64,000 nucleotides of DNA, from positions 1 to 64,000 of the forward strand of contig JAEZJJ010000115.1 of the NCBI GenBank assembly GCA_023436395.1, written 5' to 3'. The notes beneath the pieces were generated by a model. The model saw only the letters and a program-made list of their open reading frames with translations, had not been told where the DNA came from and made no database searches. Both the position numbers and the translations under genes were made by a program. Every line of letters starts with the position of its first letter. Positions within the stretch are counted from its first letter, which is position 1. This stretch comes from Bacillota bacterium. Its GTDB lineage: Bacteria; Bacillota; Clostridia; Lachnospirales; Cellulosilyticaceae. Below are positions 8,030-16,463 of this stretch, in pieces.

Positions 8030-8734
8030 ATTTCCCCCTCTATTCTACAATTGAAATCACATTTCTGTTCATTGAAAATAATATAGAACACATTCTTTGT
8101 GATACCTGATCCACAACTTTTAGTAGAATCTATATTATGCAGTGTCACTACTCTAACACTCTTCAGCTACTTAGTAAGTACAAAACCTACAAGCTCACGT
8201 TGTGGGTGATTCTTCTTTGACCAGTATCTAGTTTAGCAACTACATTTATACCTAAATCTTTAAACTCTGCATAGGCTATTCTATTAAATTCTAAGTAACA
8301 ATTCACATAGCTCATAAATACGCTTTTATATCTGTTTACTTATACTAAAGAATCCTTTTTACCTTCATATATATCTTATACTTGTTAAGTATAAGATATA
8401 TTACTAATAACACTAGTATCAGATACATACTATTTTTCTCAGAATACCTTATATTTTATAAAGTTGAAAATAAATTTTCACACTAGCTAATAGCACCATG
8501 CACAGCAAAACCACCACTTCATTTTAATTCTACACCATTTAGTAAGTCATTGACAATTACATTTATCATATTTTGTCTTATTTTTAATAGGATACCCTTA
8601 TAAAAATAGAAGGTCAACTTAAAAATACTTAAATCAGTAATTATTTTAAATAAAAACAGCCTATTCTTAATAAAAGAAGTGCTTATTTAAGTCTTCACTT
8701 AATGTTGCATCTCCTTTTATTAACATATAGGCTT
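8030..8734. other. 705-bp gene-free interval between mreD and minC
   Basis: No convincing gene is found on either strand, although the neighbouring genes belong to one conserved cluster. Clostridial genomes often place the PBP2 gene (mrdA) here. The interval holds a perfect 13-bp inverted repeat (8371-8399), an imperfect hairpin (8185-8207), a 42-codon open frame (8187-8315, minus) with gene-like codons but no recognised family, and promoter-like boxes on the minus strand such as TTGACC-N17-TATCCT near 8585-8615. A ribosome-binding-site-like AAAGGAGA just after mreD leads into no frame. It looks like decayed coding or mobile DNA, but that is inference. Confidence 0.6.
8371..8399. repeat. Perfect 13-bp inverted repeat with 3-base loop
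   Basis: ATATCTTATACTT (8371-8383) and AAGTATAAGATAT (8387-8399) are exact reverse complements around GTT. Neither side has the T-run of a classical terminator, so the role is open: protein-binding palindrome, processing hairpin or remnant of a mobile-element end. Confidence 0.75.
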
Positions 8735-9244
8735 CTAAAAAATATTCCTTGTTTTTCGCTCACTTATTTCTATTTTTTCATTAATCAAATAAGCTATTTG
8801 ATAAACAATAAGTGATATGGTGATTGTATAAATCAATTCTGGAACTACTATAGCTTTAAAGAAATATACAAAGTTTAAATTTCCTCTTAAGACTAAAGAA
8901 AATATATTAGTGCAACTATAAAACAAACTACTAAATAACGTACAAATAAATGGTATAATAAAATTTTCTCTATAAAAATTTTTATTAAATTTACCACATA
9001 CATAACCAATAATAGCATAGCTTATTATAGTTGGCCCAATCATTAAACCAAAGGAAGTATCATTTAATAATCCAGCTACTGCACCTACCAAGGTACCTTC
9101 TTTACTTCCTCTTAATAATGCAAATGATACAATAATCATAATCATAAAGTTAGGAGCTATATTACCAATTCTTATGTGTTGAAATAATGTAGCACTTAGG
9201 GTATGCACAATCACTAATAAAATTCCTATTACTGTAATTCGCAT
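8735..9244 (-). CDS. mreD: Rod shape-determining protein MreD
   Basis: A 169-residue integral membrane protein with five to six hydrophobic segments, containing the DTSFGLMIGP region seen in MreD. It links the MreB cytoskeleton to the elongation machinery. I chose the ATG at 9244, seven bases after GGGGGG; a GTG at 9250 is too close to that site. It follows mreC by 12 bases. Primary sequence conservation in MreD is low, so the call rests mainly on topology and position directly after mreC. Confidence 0.88.
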   Translation of the reverse strand: MRITVIGILLVIVHTLSATLFQHIRIGNIAPNFMIMIIVSFALLRGSKEGTLVGAVAGLLNDTSFGLMIGPTIISYAIIGYVCGKFNKNFYRENFIIPFICTLFSSLFYSCTNIFSLVLRGNLNFVYFFKAIVVPELIYTITISLIVYQIAYLINEKIEISERKTRNIF

Positions 9245-9256
9245 TAACACGCCCCC

Positions 9257-10072
9257 CTAATCATTATTGATTACTAAAACTTGTTCCAAGTGCTTAAAGT
9301 CAACAACTGGTCTAACATAGGCATAATGAATAAGATCATTATTACCTGCTATAACCTCTTCTACTGTACCTATTAAAATACCTGGTGGATAAATTGAACT
9401 CATCAAATGCGAAGTAATAATTTGATCACCTTTAACAACTTCTGACTCACTATTAATCTCTAACATACATAAGCCTTCATTAGATAGTTCAATATTCCCC
9501 TTAATCATACCCACATCACCTGTTCTTACTACTTTGGCACTCACTGCACTTCTACTATCAATAATTGAGATCACTTTCGATTCTGTATCTGTTGCCTCAT
9601 CTACATGACCTACAAGCCCGCCATTAGCTAAAATGATACTATCATTAACCACATTGTTTCTCGTTCCTTTATCAATCTTAAAAATTTTATACCAATTGCC
9701 AATCTCTTTAGCAATAACATTAGCCCCAGTACCTTCATAGGCCTCATAGCGGTTTTTCATTTCTAAAAGCGTTCTTAAATTTTCATTTTCTACTTGATAC
9801 TGATTAAGAATAGTATTATCATATCGAAGCCCTTCAACTTCTCTTTTTAGTGCTTCATTGTCTTTTAACAACTCATTGATATTTTGAAAATGCTCTACCA
9901 TATTTTGAGTTTTTTTTGAAATGAAATGAATACTTTTTTCAAAAGGATATAGTATATAATTAATGCCTGTACTCAGAACGGGTATATCATACTTTTTACC
10001 AATTATAATAATAATAACCAGAATACAACTACTAATTAACCCTATTTTCTTTACCTTTTTATTAAATTTCAA
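9257..10072 (-). CDS. mreC: Rod shape-determining protein MreC
   Basis: A 271-residue bitopic protein. A short cytoplasmic N-terminus is followed by one membrane helix (about residues 10-28), a coiled coil (about 58-95) and the two extracytoplasmic beta-barrel domains, with GGLVGHVDEA and VKGDQIITSHLMSSIYPPGILIGTV as typical segments. MreC scaffolds PBP2-RodA and MreB. The start codon is TTG at 10072, preceded by GGGAGAGA. It lies between mreB and mreD with short spacing, as in the canonical operon. Confidence 0.94.
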   Translation of the reverse strand: MKFNKKVKKIGLISSCILVIIIIIGKKYDIPVLSTGINYILYPFEKSIHFISKKTQNMVEHFQNINELLKDNEALKREVEGLRYDNTILNQYQVENENLRTLLEMKNRYEAYEGTGANVIAKEIGNWYKIFKIDKGTRNNVVNDSIILANGGLVGHVDEATDTESKVISIIDSRSAVSAKVVRTGDVGMIKGNIELSNEGLCMLEINSESEVVKGDQIITSHLMSSIYPPGILIGTVEEVIAGNNDLIHYAYVRPVVDFKHLEQVLVINND

Positions 10073-10089
10073 GGCATTCTCTCCCTATA

Positions 10090-11100
10090 TTATTTATCAT
10101 CTGAAAAAATAGCTGACCATTTTTCAATATTTTCTAACGCATAACCAGTTCCTTTAGCTACACAGTCTAATGGATCTTCAGCTATTTTAACTGGCATACC
10201 AGTCTCTAAGCTAATAAGTGTATCTAATCCTGTTAAAAGTGCGCCTCCTCCTGTTAGCATAATACCACTTTCCATAATATCTGCTGCAAGCTCTGGTGGC
10301 GTTTTTTCAAGTGTTAACTTAATGGCATCAATGATAGCATTAACGGGTTCTTTAATCGCTTCTGTTACTTCTGTAGAAGTAATAGTCAGTACTTTTGGAA
10401 GACCTGTTACAAGGTCGCGTCCTCTAATTTCCATTGTCTCATCTTGACCAGTTGGATATGCTGCCCCAATACTAATTTTAATCTGTTCTGCTGTTCTTTC
10501 ACCAATCATTAAGTTATATTCTCTCTTAATATATGAAACAATATACTCATCAAACTCATCTCCAGCGATGCGTAAAGATTTACTTGCTACAATACCTCCT
10601 AGGGAAATAACAGCTACATCTGTTGTCCCACCTCCAATATCAACAACCATATTACCTGTTGGTTCTTCAACTCTAAGATGTGCACCAATAGCAGCTGCCA
10701 TTGGTTCTTCCATAATAAGTGCTTTTTTTGCCCCTGCTTTTTCTGTCGCTTCTTCAACTGCACGTTTTTCAACTGATGTAACACCTGATGGAACACATAC
10801 AATAACGCGTGGCTTAGAGGCAAATAAAGATTGTTTATAAGCTTTTCCTATAAAATAACGTAACATAGCTGATGTTGTAGCGAAATCTGCAATAACACCA
10901 TCCTTAAGTGGTCTAATAGCTACAATATTTCCAGGTGTTCTCCCTATCATTTGTTTAGCTTCATCACCCACTGCTAATACTTCATTTGTTTTTTCTTTTA
11001 TTGCCACCACTGATGGCTCATTCACCACAATCCCTTTTCCTTTAACAAAAACAAGTGTATTGGCTGTACCCAAGTCAATACCCATATCTTTTCCAAACAT
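10090..11100 (-). CDS. mreB: Rod shape-determining actin homologue MreB
   Basis: A 336-residue bacterial actin. Nucleotide-binding motifs are clear: phosphate 1 at DLGTANTLVF, the connect and phosphate 2 region at VVDIGGGTTDVAVISLGG, and the adenosine motif at ITGG-like LTGGGALLTGL. Near the N-terminus, the short MFGKDMGIDLG supplies a membrane-contact end. MreB filaments orient the side-wall synthesis complex. It is the promoter-proximal gene of mreBCD-min-rodA-mgsA, with a good promoter at 11159-11187. Confidence 0.97.
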   Translation of the reverse strand: MFGKDMGIDLGTANTLVFVKGKGIVVNEPSVVAIKEKTNEVLAVGDEAKQMIGRTPGNIVAIRPLKDGVIADFATTSAMLRYFIGKAYKQSLFASKPRVIVCVPSGVTSVEKRAVEEATEKAGAKKALIMEEPMAAAIGAHLRVEEPTGNMVVDIGGGTTDVAVISLGGIVASKSLRIAGDEFDEYIVSYIKREYNLMIGERTAEQIKISIGAAYPTGQDETMEIRGRDLVTGLPKVLTITSTEVTEAIKEPVNAIIDAIKLTLEKTPPELAADIMESGIMLTGGGALLTGLDTLISLETGMPVKIAEDPLDCVAKGTGYALENIEKWSAIFSDDK

Positions 11101-11158
11101 ATAAAATCCTCCTAATTCAATCTATATAATGTATTAATTACAAAATCTCATATCTAAC

Positions 11159-11187
11159 ATCATACCTTTTTTTTAGCTAATTATCAA
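11159..11187 (-). promoter_or_regulatory. Sigma-A-type promoter for mreB operon
   Basis: On the minus strand TTGATA (11182-11187) and TATGAT (11159-11164) are separated by exactly 17 bases, about 60 bases before the mreB ATG. This fits transcription of the shape/division operon from here. Confidence 0.75.
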
Positions 11188-11190
11188 CAT

Positions 11191-11895
11191 CTAGATATAA
11201 CTTTCTTCCTTAAAACTCTTATAAATTCCGTCTCCAATAATAATGTGATCCAAAAGTGGAATACCTACCAAGTCACCTACTTTTTGAAGACGTTTTGTTA
11301 GTTGTATATCTTCCTCACTTGGCGTAGGGTCTCCACTAGGGTGATTATGAACAGCAATAATACTATGTGCTGACTTTTGAATTGCTATACGATAAACTTC
11401 CCTAGGATGTACAATGGAAGCAGTTAAGCTCCCTTTTGAAACTATTTGATAATCAATCATTTTGCATTTTGCATCTAATAATGTAATAATAAATTGCTCT
11501 TCTCGACTATGTCTTAACTCCTCCATAAAGTAACAGGAAAGAAGTGAAGGTGAAGTTACTTTTTCTTTGGTTCCATATTTTTCCTTGGTTATCCTTTTGT
11601 TTAACTCTAATAATGTTAAAATTTGTATAGCTTTTACAGGTCCAATTCCTTTAATACATAGTAACTCATTATAGGATATATGATATAGGCTAATAAATGA
11701 AGGTATTTTAGCATATTCAGGCTTATTCTTTTGTCCATATGTTAGGATATTCCAAGCTAACTCTTCAGCATTGCATGTTTTTGTTCCTGAGCGTAATAAA
11801 ATAGCGAGAAGCTCCGTATTTGATAAATATTCTGCACCGTACTTCTCAAACTTTTCATAAGGCCTTTCTTCGATAGGTTGTTCTTGAATTTTCAT
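11191..11895 (-). CDS. radC: RadC family JAB-domain protein
   Basis: A 234-residue member of the RadC/UPF0758 family. The N-terminal part carries a helix-hairpin-helix segment (LLCIKGIGPVKAIQIL, about residues 77-92). The C-terminal JAB/MPN metalloprotease-like domain has the zinc site HNHPSGDPTPSEED (HxHx7D arrangement). Despite its name, a role in DNA repair has been questioned and the function is uncertain. It sits between maf and mreB, a conserved placement (maf-radC-mreBCD). A terminator after maf separates it from that gene, and a start-stop mini frame lies just upstream (see findings). Confidence 0.93.
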   Translation of the reverse strand: MKIQEQPIEERPYEKFEKYGAEYLSNTELLAILLRSGTKTCNAEELAWNILTYGQKNKPEYAKIPSFISLYHISYNELLCIKGIGPVKAIQILTLLELNKRITKEKYGTKEKVTSPSLLSCYFMEELRHSREEQFIITLLDAKCKMIDYQIVSKGSLTASIVHPREVYRIAIQKSAHSIIAVHNHPSGDPTPSEEDIQLTKRLQKVGDLVGIPLLDHIIIGDGIYKSFKEESYI

Positions 11896-11953
11896 CTTCT
11901 GCCCCCTTTACATCTAAATCATCTCCTTAATTAGCACTTTTCATACAACTCAT

Positions 11954-11976
11954 CAAAAAAAGACCTTACGGTCTTT
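11954..11976 (-). terminator. Rho-independent terminator after maf
   Basis: On the minus strand AAAGACC-GTAA-GGTCTTT is followed by TTTTGATG. The stem starts at the maf stop codon and ends the rnf-DUF4321-maf transcript. Confidence 0.85.
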
Positions 11977-12529
11977 AATTTAGAAATAATCTTTTATAAA
12001 TTTGATGAATAGGAAGACCTACCACATTATAATAATCCCCCTCTATTCCTTCAATAAATATGGCACCCTTTCCTTGAATACCATATGCCCCTGCTTTATC
12101 TATACTTTCTTTAGTAGCAATATATTCATCTATCTCTACATCACTTAACACTTTCATTTTAACATACGTTGTTTCGCAAAATTTTATCACTTCATCCCCC
12201 TTAATAAGTGCCACACCAGTAATCACGCGATGCCTTCTACCTGAGAGTAGTTTTAATATTTCCTTCGCTTGTACTTCATCTTGAGGTTTCCCTAGTATAT
12301 GATCATCTAAACAAACCATTGTATCTGCACCAATAACCCATTGTGAACGATATTTTTTAGCTACAGCTCCTGCTTTCAATTTAGCCAAATTTTGTACATT
12401 TTCTTCTGGAGAAATACTTTTGTCAATAATTTCCTCTACACTTTCCACACAAACTTCAAATGGGTAATCTAATAGTTTTAATAATTCCTGTCTGCGAGGA
12501 GACGATGATGCAAGTATTATCTTTTTCAT
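11975..12529 (-). CDS. maf: Maf family nucleoside triphosphate pyrophosphatase
   Basis: A 184-residue house-cleaning pyrophosphatase of the Maf/YhdE type, expected to hydrolyse dTTP, UTP or modified nucleotides to the monophosphate. The substrate loop MKKIILASSSPRRQELL, the ADTMVCLDDHILGKP segment with the catalytic Asp, and KAGAYGIQGKGAIFIEGIEGDYYNVVG are all present (motifs quoted in parts). It lies 12 bases after the DUF4321 gene and ends the Rnf transcript at a clear terminator. In Firmicutes Maf overexpression affects septum formation, consistent with the nearby mre/min genes, but that link is indirect. Confidence 0.95.
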   Translation of the reverse strand: MKKIILASSSPRRQELLKLLDYPFEVCVESVEEIIDKSISPEENVQNLAKLKAGAVAKKYRSQWVIGADTMVCLDDHILGKPQDEVQAKEILKLLSGRRHRVITGVALIKGDEVIKFCETTYVKMKVLSDVEIDEYIATKESIDKAGAYGIQGKGAIFIEGIEGDYYNVVGLPIHQIYKRLFLN

Positions 12530-12541
12530 GATATTCTTCCT

Positions 12542-12805
12542 TTATCTAATTTTTTTATAGACAAACACACCAGCTAACATACCAATTATAGCAGTTAAGG
12601 TGAATTTAAACTTAACCTGCAAGGAAAACCATATCACACCTAAATTAACTTGTACAGGCTGATCTAATCCAAAAGCTCCTGTATAATTCATCCATTTTAA
12701 ATAACTAACCTCTTCGCATAAATTCCCAAGGAAGTAGCCTATTGTTAACCCTGACAACATACATAATAATAAAATGCCCAATTGCCCTACTTTTTGATTT
12801 GCCAT
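12542..12805 (-). CDS. DUF4321 small membrane protein
   Basis: An 87-residue protein with two membrane helices (about residues 8-27 and 67-84). It matches DUF4321 in length and in the segments GYFLGNL and VNLGVIWFSLQVKFKFTL. The function is unknown. This family commonly sits just upstream of maf in Clostridia, as it does here. It follows rnfB by 40 bases and probably rides on the Rnf transcript. Confidence 0.8.
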   Translation of the reverse strand: MANQKVGQLGILLLCMLSGLTIGYFLGNLCEEVSYLKWMNYTGAFGLDQPVQVNLGVIWFSLQVKFKFTLTAIIGMLAGVFVYKKIR

Positions 12806-12845
12806 ATTTTATAATTCTCCCTTATAGATATGCTATGACTCATTA

Positions 12846-13712
12846 TTACTCATTTAAATGAACAGTCCCAGAATCTAATGGAACTATAGGAGGTGTCTTT
12901 TGTTTTAGTCTTTCCTCATGTAAGTTTGATATAGCTTTTACTGGACATTTAGTTTCACACTTACCACAACTAATACATCTGGATACATCTATTTTGGCGC
13001 AATTATTTTCTAGTTTAATAGCTTTTTCCTCACATTGTTTTACACAAATACCACACCCTATACATCCTACTGCACATCCTTTTTTTACATCTGGACCCCT
13101 ATCCTTTGAAACACAATTAACATGATATGTAGCACTTACAGGAAGTATTTGTATAATATGTCTTGGACAAGTGTTTTTACATGCACCACATCCCACACAT
13201 TTTTCTGGATGTATAACTGGCAAGCCCTGTTCCATTGTAATCGCATCAAACGCGCATACTTTTTGACAATTTCCAAATCCCAAGCAACCGTAAGCACACA
13301 CCTTAGGCCCCCCTCCAACTAAATGTGCATCCATACAATTAGAGATCCCACTGTAAATATATTTAAGCTTGGCCTGTTCATCATTTCCTTTGCAACCAAC
13401 AACTGCAATTTGCTTTTCACAAGCATTAGCTACTATACCCATAACTTTTGCCATTGCTTCAACCTGGGATTCATTACAGACAGGACAAGCATTGATATTA
13501 CTTTCTCCTGCTACGATTGATTTTGCCATTGCTTCACATCCAGCCAATCCACAACCACCACAGTTGGCACCTGGTAAACATTCTTTAATAGCTTCTACTC
13601 TTTCATCTACAGGAACTGCAAATTTTTTGGCTGTAACACCTAAACCAACGCCAAATAAAAGTCCCATTCCACCTATAGCAATAACAGGAGAAAAGATTGC
13701 TAATAAATCCAT
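12846..13712 (-). CDS. rnfB: Electron transport complex subunit RnfB
   Basis: A 288-residue iron-sulfur protein of the Rnf complex. An N-terminal membrane anchor (about residues 5-25) precedes the GANCGGCGLAGCEAMA cluster motif. Several ferredoxin-type CxxCxxCxxxC motifs follow, for example CVGCGACKNTCP, CIGCGICVKQC and CISCGKCETKCP. RnfB is thought to accept electrons from reduced ferredoxin and pass them into the membrane subunits. It is the last subunit of the CDGEAB gene order. The ATG at 13712 lies 12 bases downstream of rnfA. Confidence 0.96.
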   Translation of the reverse strand: MDLLAIFSPVIAIGGMGLLFGVGLGVTAKKFAVPVDERVEAIKECLPGANCGGCGLAGCEAMAKSIVAGESNINACPVCNESQVEAMAKVMGIVANACEKQIAVVGCKGNDEQAKLKYIYSGISNCMDAHLVGGGPKVCAYGCLGFGNCQKVCAFDAITMEQGLPVIHPEKCVGCGACKNTCPRHIIQILPVSATYHVNCVSKDRGPDVKKGCAVGCIGCGICVKQCEEKAIKLENNCAKIDVSRCISCGKCETKCPVKAISNLHEERLKQKTPPIVPLDSGTVHLNE

Positions 13713-13724
13713 ATAAGTCCCTCC

Positions 13725-14300
13725 TTATTTAATCATATTTTGAAAACCCGAAAAAGCAATTGCCATAAATCCAGCAATCATTAGTGCTAAAGGTAATCCT
13801 TTAAAACCACTGAGCACTTCATTTCCTTCAATACGTTCTCGAATACCGGCCATAAGTAACATCGTAATAGTAAACCCAACAGCTCCCCCTACTCCATTAA
13901 CTACAGACTGAATAAGTGAATAATTTTGTTGCATATTAAGCACCGCCACTCCAAGTACTGCACAATTTGTTGTAATAAGAGGTAAGTATACACCTAATGC
14001 ACTATGAAGAGAAGGACTTGTTTTTTGAATAACCATTTCTACAAATTGAACTAACGATGCAATGACTAATATAAATGCTAAAGTATATAAATATTCTAAT
14101 CTTAAGGGTACCAAAATATAATAATACACTAAATAAGAAAACATTGAGGCAAGTCCCATAACAAACGTAACAGCTGCCCCCATACCAAGAGCGGTATCAA
14201 CTTTCTTTGAAACACCTAAAAAGGCACATATTCCTAAGAATTTAACTAGTACAAAGTTATTAACTAATGCTGCACCTATAAAAAGTAATAATAATTCCAT
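13725..14300 (-). CDS. rnfA: Electron transport complex subunit RnfA
   Basis: A 191-residue integral membrane subunit with six hydrophobic segments, homologous to RnfE and NqrE. Conserved features include NNFVLVKFLGICAFLGVS and the TTNCAVLGVA segment, whose cysteines are thought to bind a cluster in the membrane. It pairs with RnfE with inverted topology in the ion-translocating core. It is preceded by rnfE with a 10-base gap. Confidence 0.95.
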   Translation of the reverse strand: MELLLLFIGAALVNNFVLVKFLGICAFLGVSKKVDTALGMGAAVTFVMGLASMFSYLVYYYILVPLRLEYLYTLAFILVIASLVQFVEMVIQKTSPSLHSALGVYLPLITTNCAVLGVAVLNMQQNYSLIQSVVNGVGGAVGFTITMLLMAGIRERIEGNEVLSGFKGLPLALMIAGFMAIAFSGFQNMIK

Positions 14301-14310
14301 ATGTTCCCTC

Positions 14311-14907
14311 CTAATGTTTTTTTACTTTTAATGTATTGAGTATAGCCATCAAAATTGCTAACGTAAAGAAAGCACCTGGGGCTAAAATCATAATAGTAGC
14401 TGGTGTATAAAATTCAGGCATAACTGTGTATCCCATAAAGGTACCAGCCCCTAAAATTTCTCTTATACTCCCTATCACCGTTAAAGAAACAGTAAATCCA
14501 ATACCCATACCTATGCCATCAAAAACTGCTGCTATAGGAGAGTTTTTAGAGGCATAGGCTTCTGCTCTACCTAAAATGATGCAGTTTACAACAATTAGTG
14601 GTATAAATAATCCTAATGCACTATATAAACTTGGTATGTAAGCCTTCAATAAAAACTCAATAATTGTTACAAAGCTTGCAATAATAACAATGAATGCTGG
14701 TATTCTAATTTTTGATGGTATGACCTTTCGTAAAATACTAATAACAAAGTTAGAACAGACTAGTACTGCTGTTGTTGATAATCCCATACCTATAGAATTC
14801 GTTACACTTGTTGTTACAGCAAGTGTTGGACACATACCTAACACTTGAACAAAAGTAGGATTATCTTTTATTAATCCAGCTTTTAATCGTTCATTTATCA
14901 CACTCAT
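14311..14907 (-). CDS. rnfE: Electron transport complex subunit RnfE
   Basis: A 198-residue membrane subunit. The segments NPTFVQVLGMCPTLAVT and VNCIILGRAEAYA are diagnostic of RnfE, each with one of the cysteines involved in intramembrane electron transfer. The ATG at 14907 overlaps the stop of rnfG (ATGA) and is preceded by GGAGGGACG. An upstream ATG at 14922 lies inside rnfG and is less likely. Confidence 0.95.
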   Translation of the reverse strand: MSVINERLKAGLIKDNPTFVQVLGMCPTLAVTTSVTNSIGMGLSTTAVLVCSNFVISILRKVIPSKIRIPAFIVIIASFVTIIEFLLKAYIPSLYSALGLFIPLIVVNCIILGRAEAYASKNSPIAAVFDGIGMGIGFTVSLTVIGSIREILGAGTFMGYTVMPEFYTPATIMILAPGAFFTLAILMAILNTLKVKKH

Positions 14908-15467
14908 TGTACGTCCCTCCATTCTGCCTCTTGATTCTCTACAAATGCAATAGCTGAATTAACCCCTTCTGTAATAGCAGCGGAAGTAATTGTTGCTCCT
15001 GTTATCGCTTGTATTTCATCTTCCTTCGGTGATACTTTCACAACTTGTAAACCACCCTGTTTACCAATATACTGATTTATATAACTTGGCTTTTCTGCAT
15101 TTGCTCCAAATCCAGGTGTTTCTGAATGACCTAAAATCTTGACACCTTTAATCACTTTATTTGTATCCATTGCAACCAACAAACTAATCGTACCACCATA
15201 TCCTTGAGACTCTACATTAACAACATATCCTATTGCTTGATTAGATTTCATTCCAACAAAGACTTTCTTGACATTTTCGTCTGATAGATTTTTCACTTGT
15301 ACAAATGAATCTGCCTCACTTAAAAGTTGCTTCATGGAATCTTGCTCTGCTTTTAAATTATTTGCTTCGATAATAGGAGTAGTGAGTTGATTAACCGCAC
15401 CTAATAATCCCACACATATTCCCGTTATCAAAAAAAGGATTATACCTAACTTTACTACTTCCCTCAT
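14904..15467 (-). CDS. rnfG: Electron transport complex subunit RnfG (flavoprotein)
   Basis: A 187-residue subunit with one N-terminal membrane helix (about residues 7-26) and an extracytoplasmic FMN-binding domain. The motif ITGATITSAA carries the threonine that forms the covalent phosphoester bond to FMN. GHSETPGFGANAEK is the other conserved stretch. It overlaps rnfD by four bases at the 5' side and rnfE at the 3' side, showing a tightly coupled operon. Confidence 0.95.
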   Translation of the reverse strand: MREVVKLGIILFLITGICVGLLGAVNQLTTPIIEANNLKAEQDSMKQLLSEADSFVQVKNLSDENVKKVFVGMKSNQAIGYVVNVESQGYGGTISLLVAMDTNKVIKGVKILGHSETPGFGANAEKPSYINQYIGKQGGLQVVKVSPKEDEIQAITGATITSAAITEGVNSAIAFVENQEAEWRDVQ

Positions 15468-16447
15468 GCTTTAGCCCCTCCTCCAAAATGACGTCTTTTT
15501 ACGTACATATCAATGAGTGGTACTGTTAAATTCATAAACAGAATACTATAGCTTACTCCTTCAGGATAACCTCCATATAATCGAATAACCGTAGTAATAA
15601 TACCTGCACCAATCGCAAAAATCATTTGCCCATTTGGTGTCATAGGCGTCGTTGTATAATCAGTTGCCATAAAAAATGCGCCTAGTATAACTCCCCCTAA
15701 AAATAGAGAATAAAATGTTTGGTATAGTAGTTCTAAAGAAAAACCTTGATTGAAGCCATTTAAAATAAAAGTTAAACCAAATATAGTTCCTATGTAACAA
15801 ACTGGGATATGCCAACCAATAACTCTCTTAATAAGAAGATATATCGCTCCTATTAATAATGCTAAAGCACTTGCTTCACCAATACATCCTCCTATATTCC
15901 CTAGAAAAGCATCCATAAGACTTGGCAATCCTTCTGTGGCACCATTTTTAATAAGTTCCAAAGGAGTAGCTCCTGTTACAGCATCTACGCCTATACCTAA
16001 CTTACCTGGAGTAGGAATAGGAAAGCTTCTCATATGACTTGCATATGCAGATAATAAAAAAGCTCTTGCTGCTAATGCAGGATTAATAAAATTTTGTCCA
16101 ATTCCTCCAAAAACTTGCTTTGCTAATATAATAGCTACAAACGCACCTACAATCACAACAAACACTGGTACATTAGAAGGTACATTAAAGGCTAATAATA
16201 ACCCAGTTACAACTGCACTTAAATCTCCTATTGTATTAGGTCTTTTAAAAATCTTTTCCCAAAACCACTCAAAACCAACGCAACTTACCACACATACTAA
16301 AGTAACCCATAGTGCCCTTAAGCCATAAAAATAGGTCCCTGCCACTAATGCCGGTATTAAAGCAATAATAACATCCCTCATAATACTATGAGTTGTATGG
16401 GTTACTCTGATATGAGGGGATGAAGAAACCTCTAGTAATTTATTCAT
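15464..16447 (-). CDS. rnfD: Electron transport complex subunit RnfD
   Basis: A 327-residue polytopic subunit with about nine membrane segments. DAVTGATPLELIK contains the threonine for covalent FMN attachment, and GGIGQNFINPALAARAFL is a further family signature. RnfD forms part of the ion path together with RnfG. Whether the complex moves sodium or protons cannot be read from these motifs alone. It follows rnfC by 16 bases. Confidence 0.96.
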   Translation of the reverse strand: MNKLLEVSSSPHIRVTHTTHSIMRDVIIALIPALVAGTYFYGLRALWVTLVCVVSCVGFEWFWEKIFKRPNTIGDLSAVVTGLLLAFNVPSNVPVFVVIVGAFVAIILAKQVFGGIGQNFINPALAARAFLLSAYASHMRSFPIPTPGKLGIGVDAVTGATPLELIKNGATEGLPSLMDAFLGNIGGCIGEASALALLIGAIYLLIKRVIGWHIPVCYIGTIFGLTFILNGFNQGFSLELLYQTFYSLFLGGVILGAFFMATDYTTTPMTPNGQMIFAIGAGIITTVIRLYGGYPEGVSYSILFMNLTVPLIDMYVKRRHFGGGAKA

Positions 16448-16463
16448 TTCTCATTCTCCTTTA

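Noticed and set aside
7918..8148. 76-codon open frame on the minus strand over the minC start
   Set aside because: It overlaps the 5' half of minC in another frame, has no ribosome binding site and no recognisable protein character.
8515..8569. Short minus-strand frame from ATG 8569 that could continue through a TGA, suggesting selenocysteine or decay
   Set aside because: Only 16 codons before the stop, no SECIS-like element that I could support, and no recognisable product.
13122..13716. Several frames on both strands across rnfB
   Set aside because: They are shadows of the cysteine-rich rnfB coding sequence; no starts with ribosome binding sites and no family resemblance.
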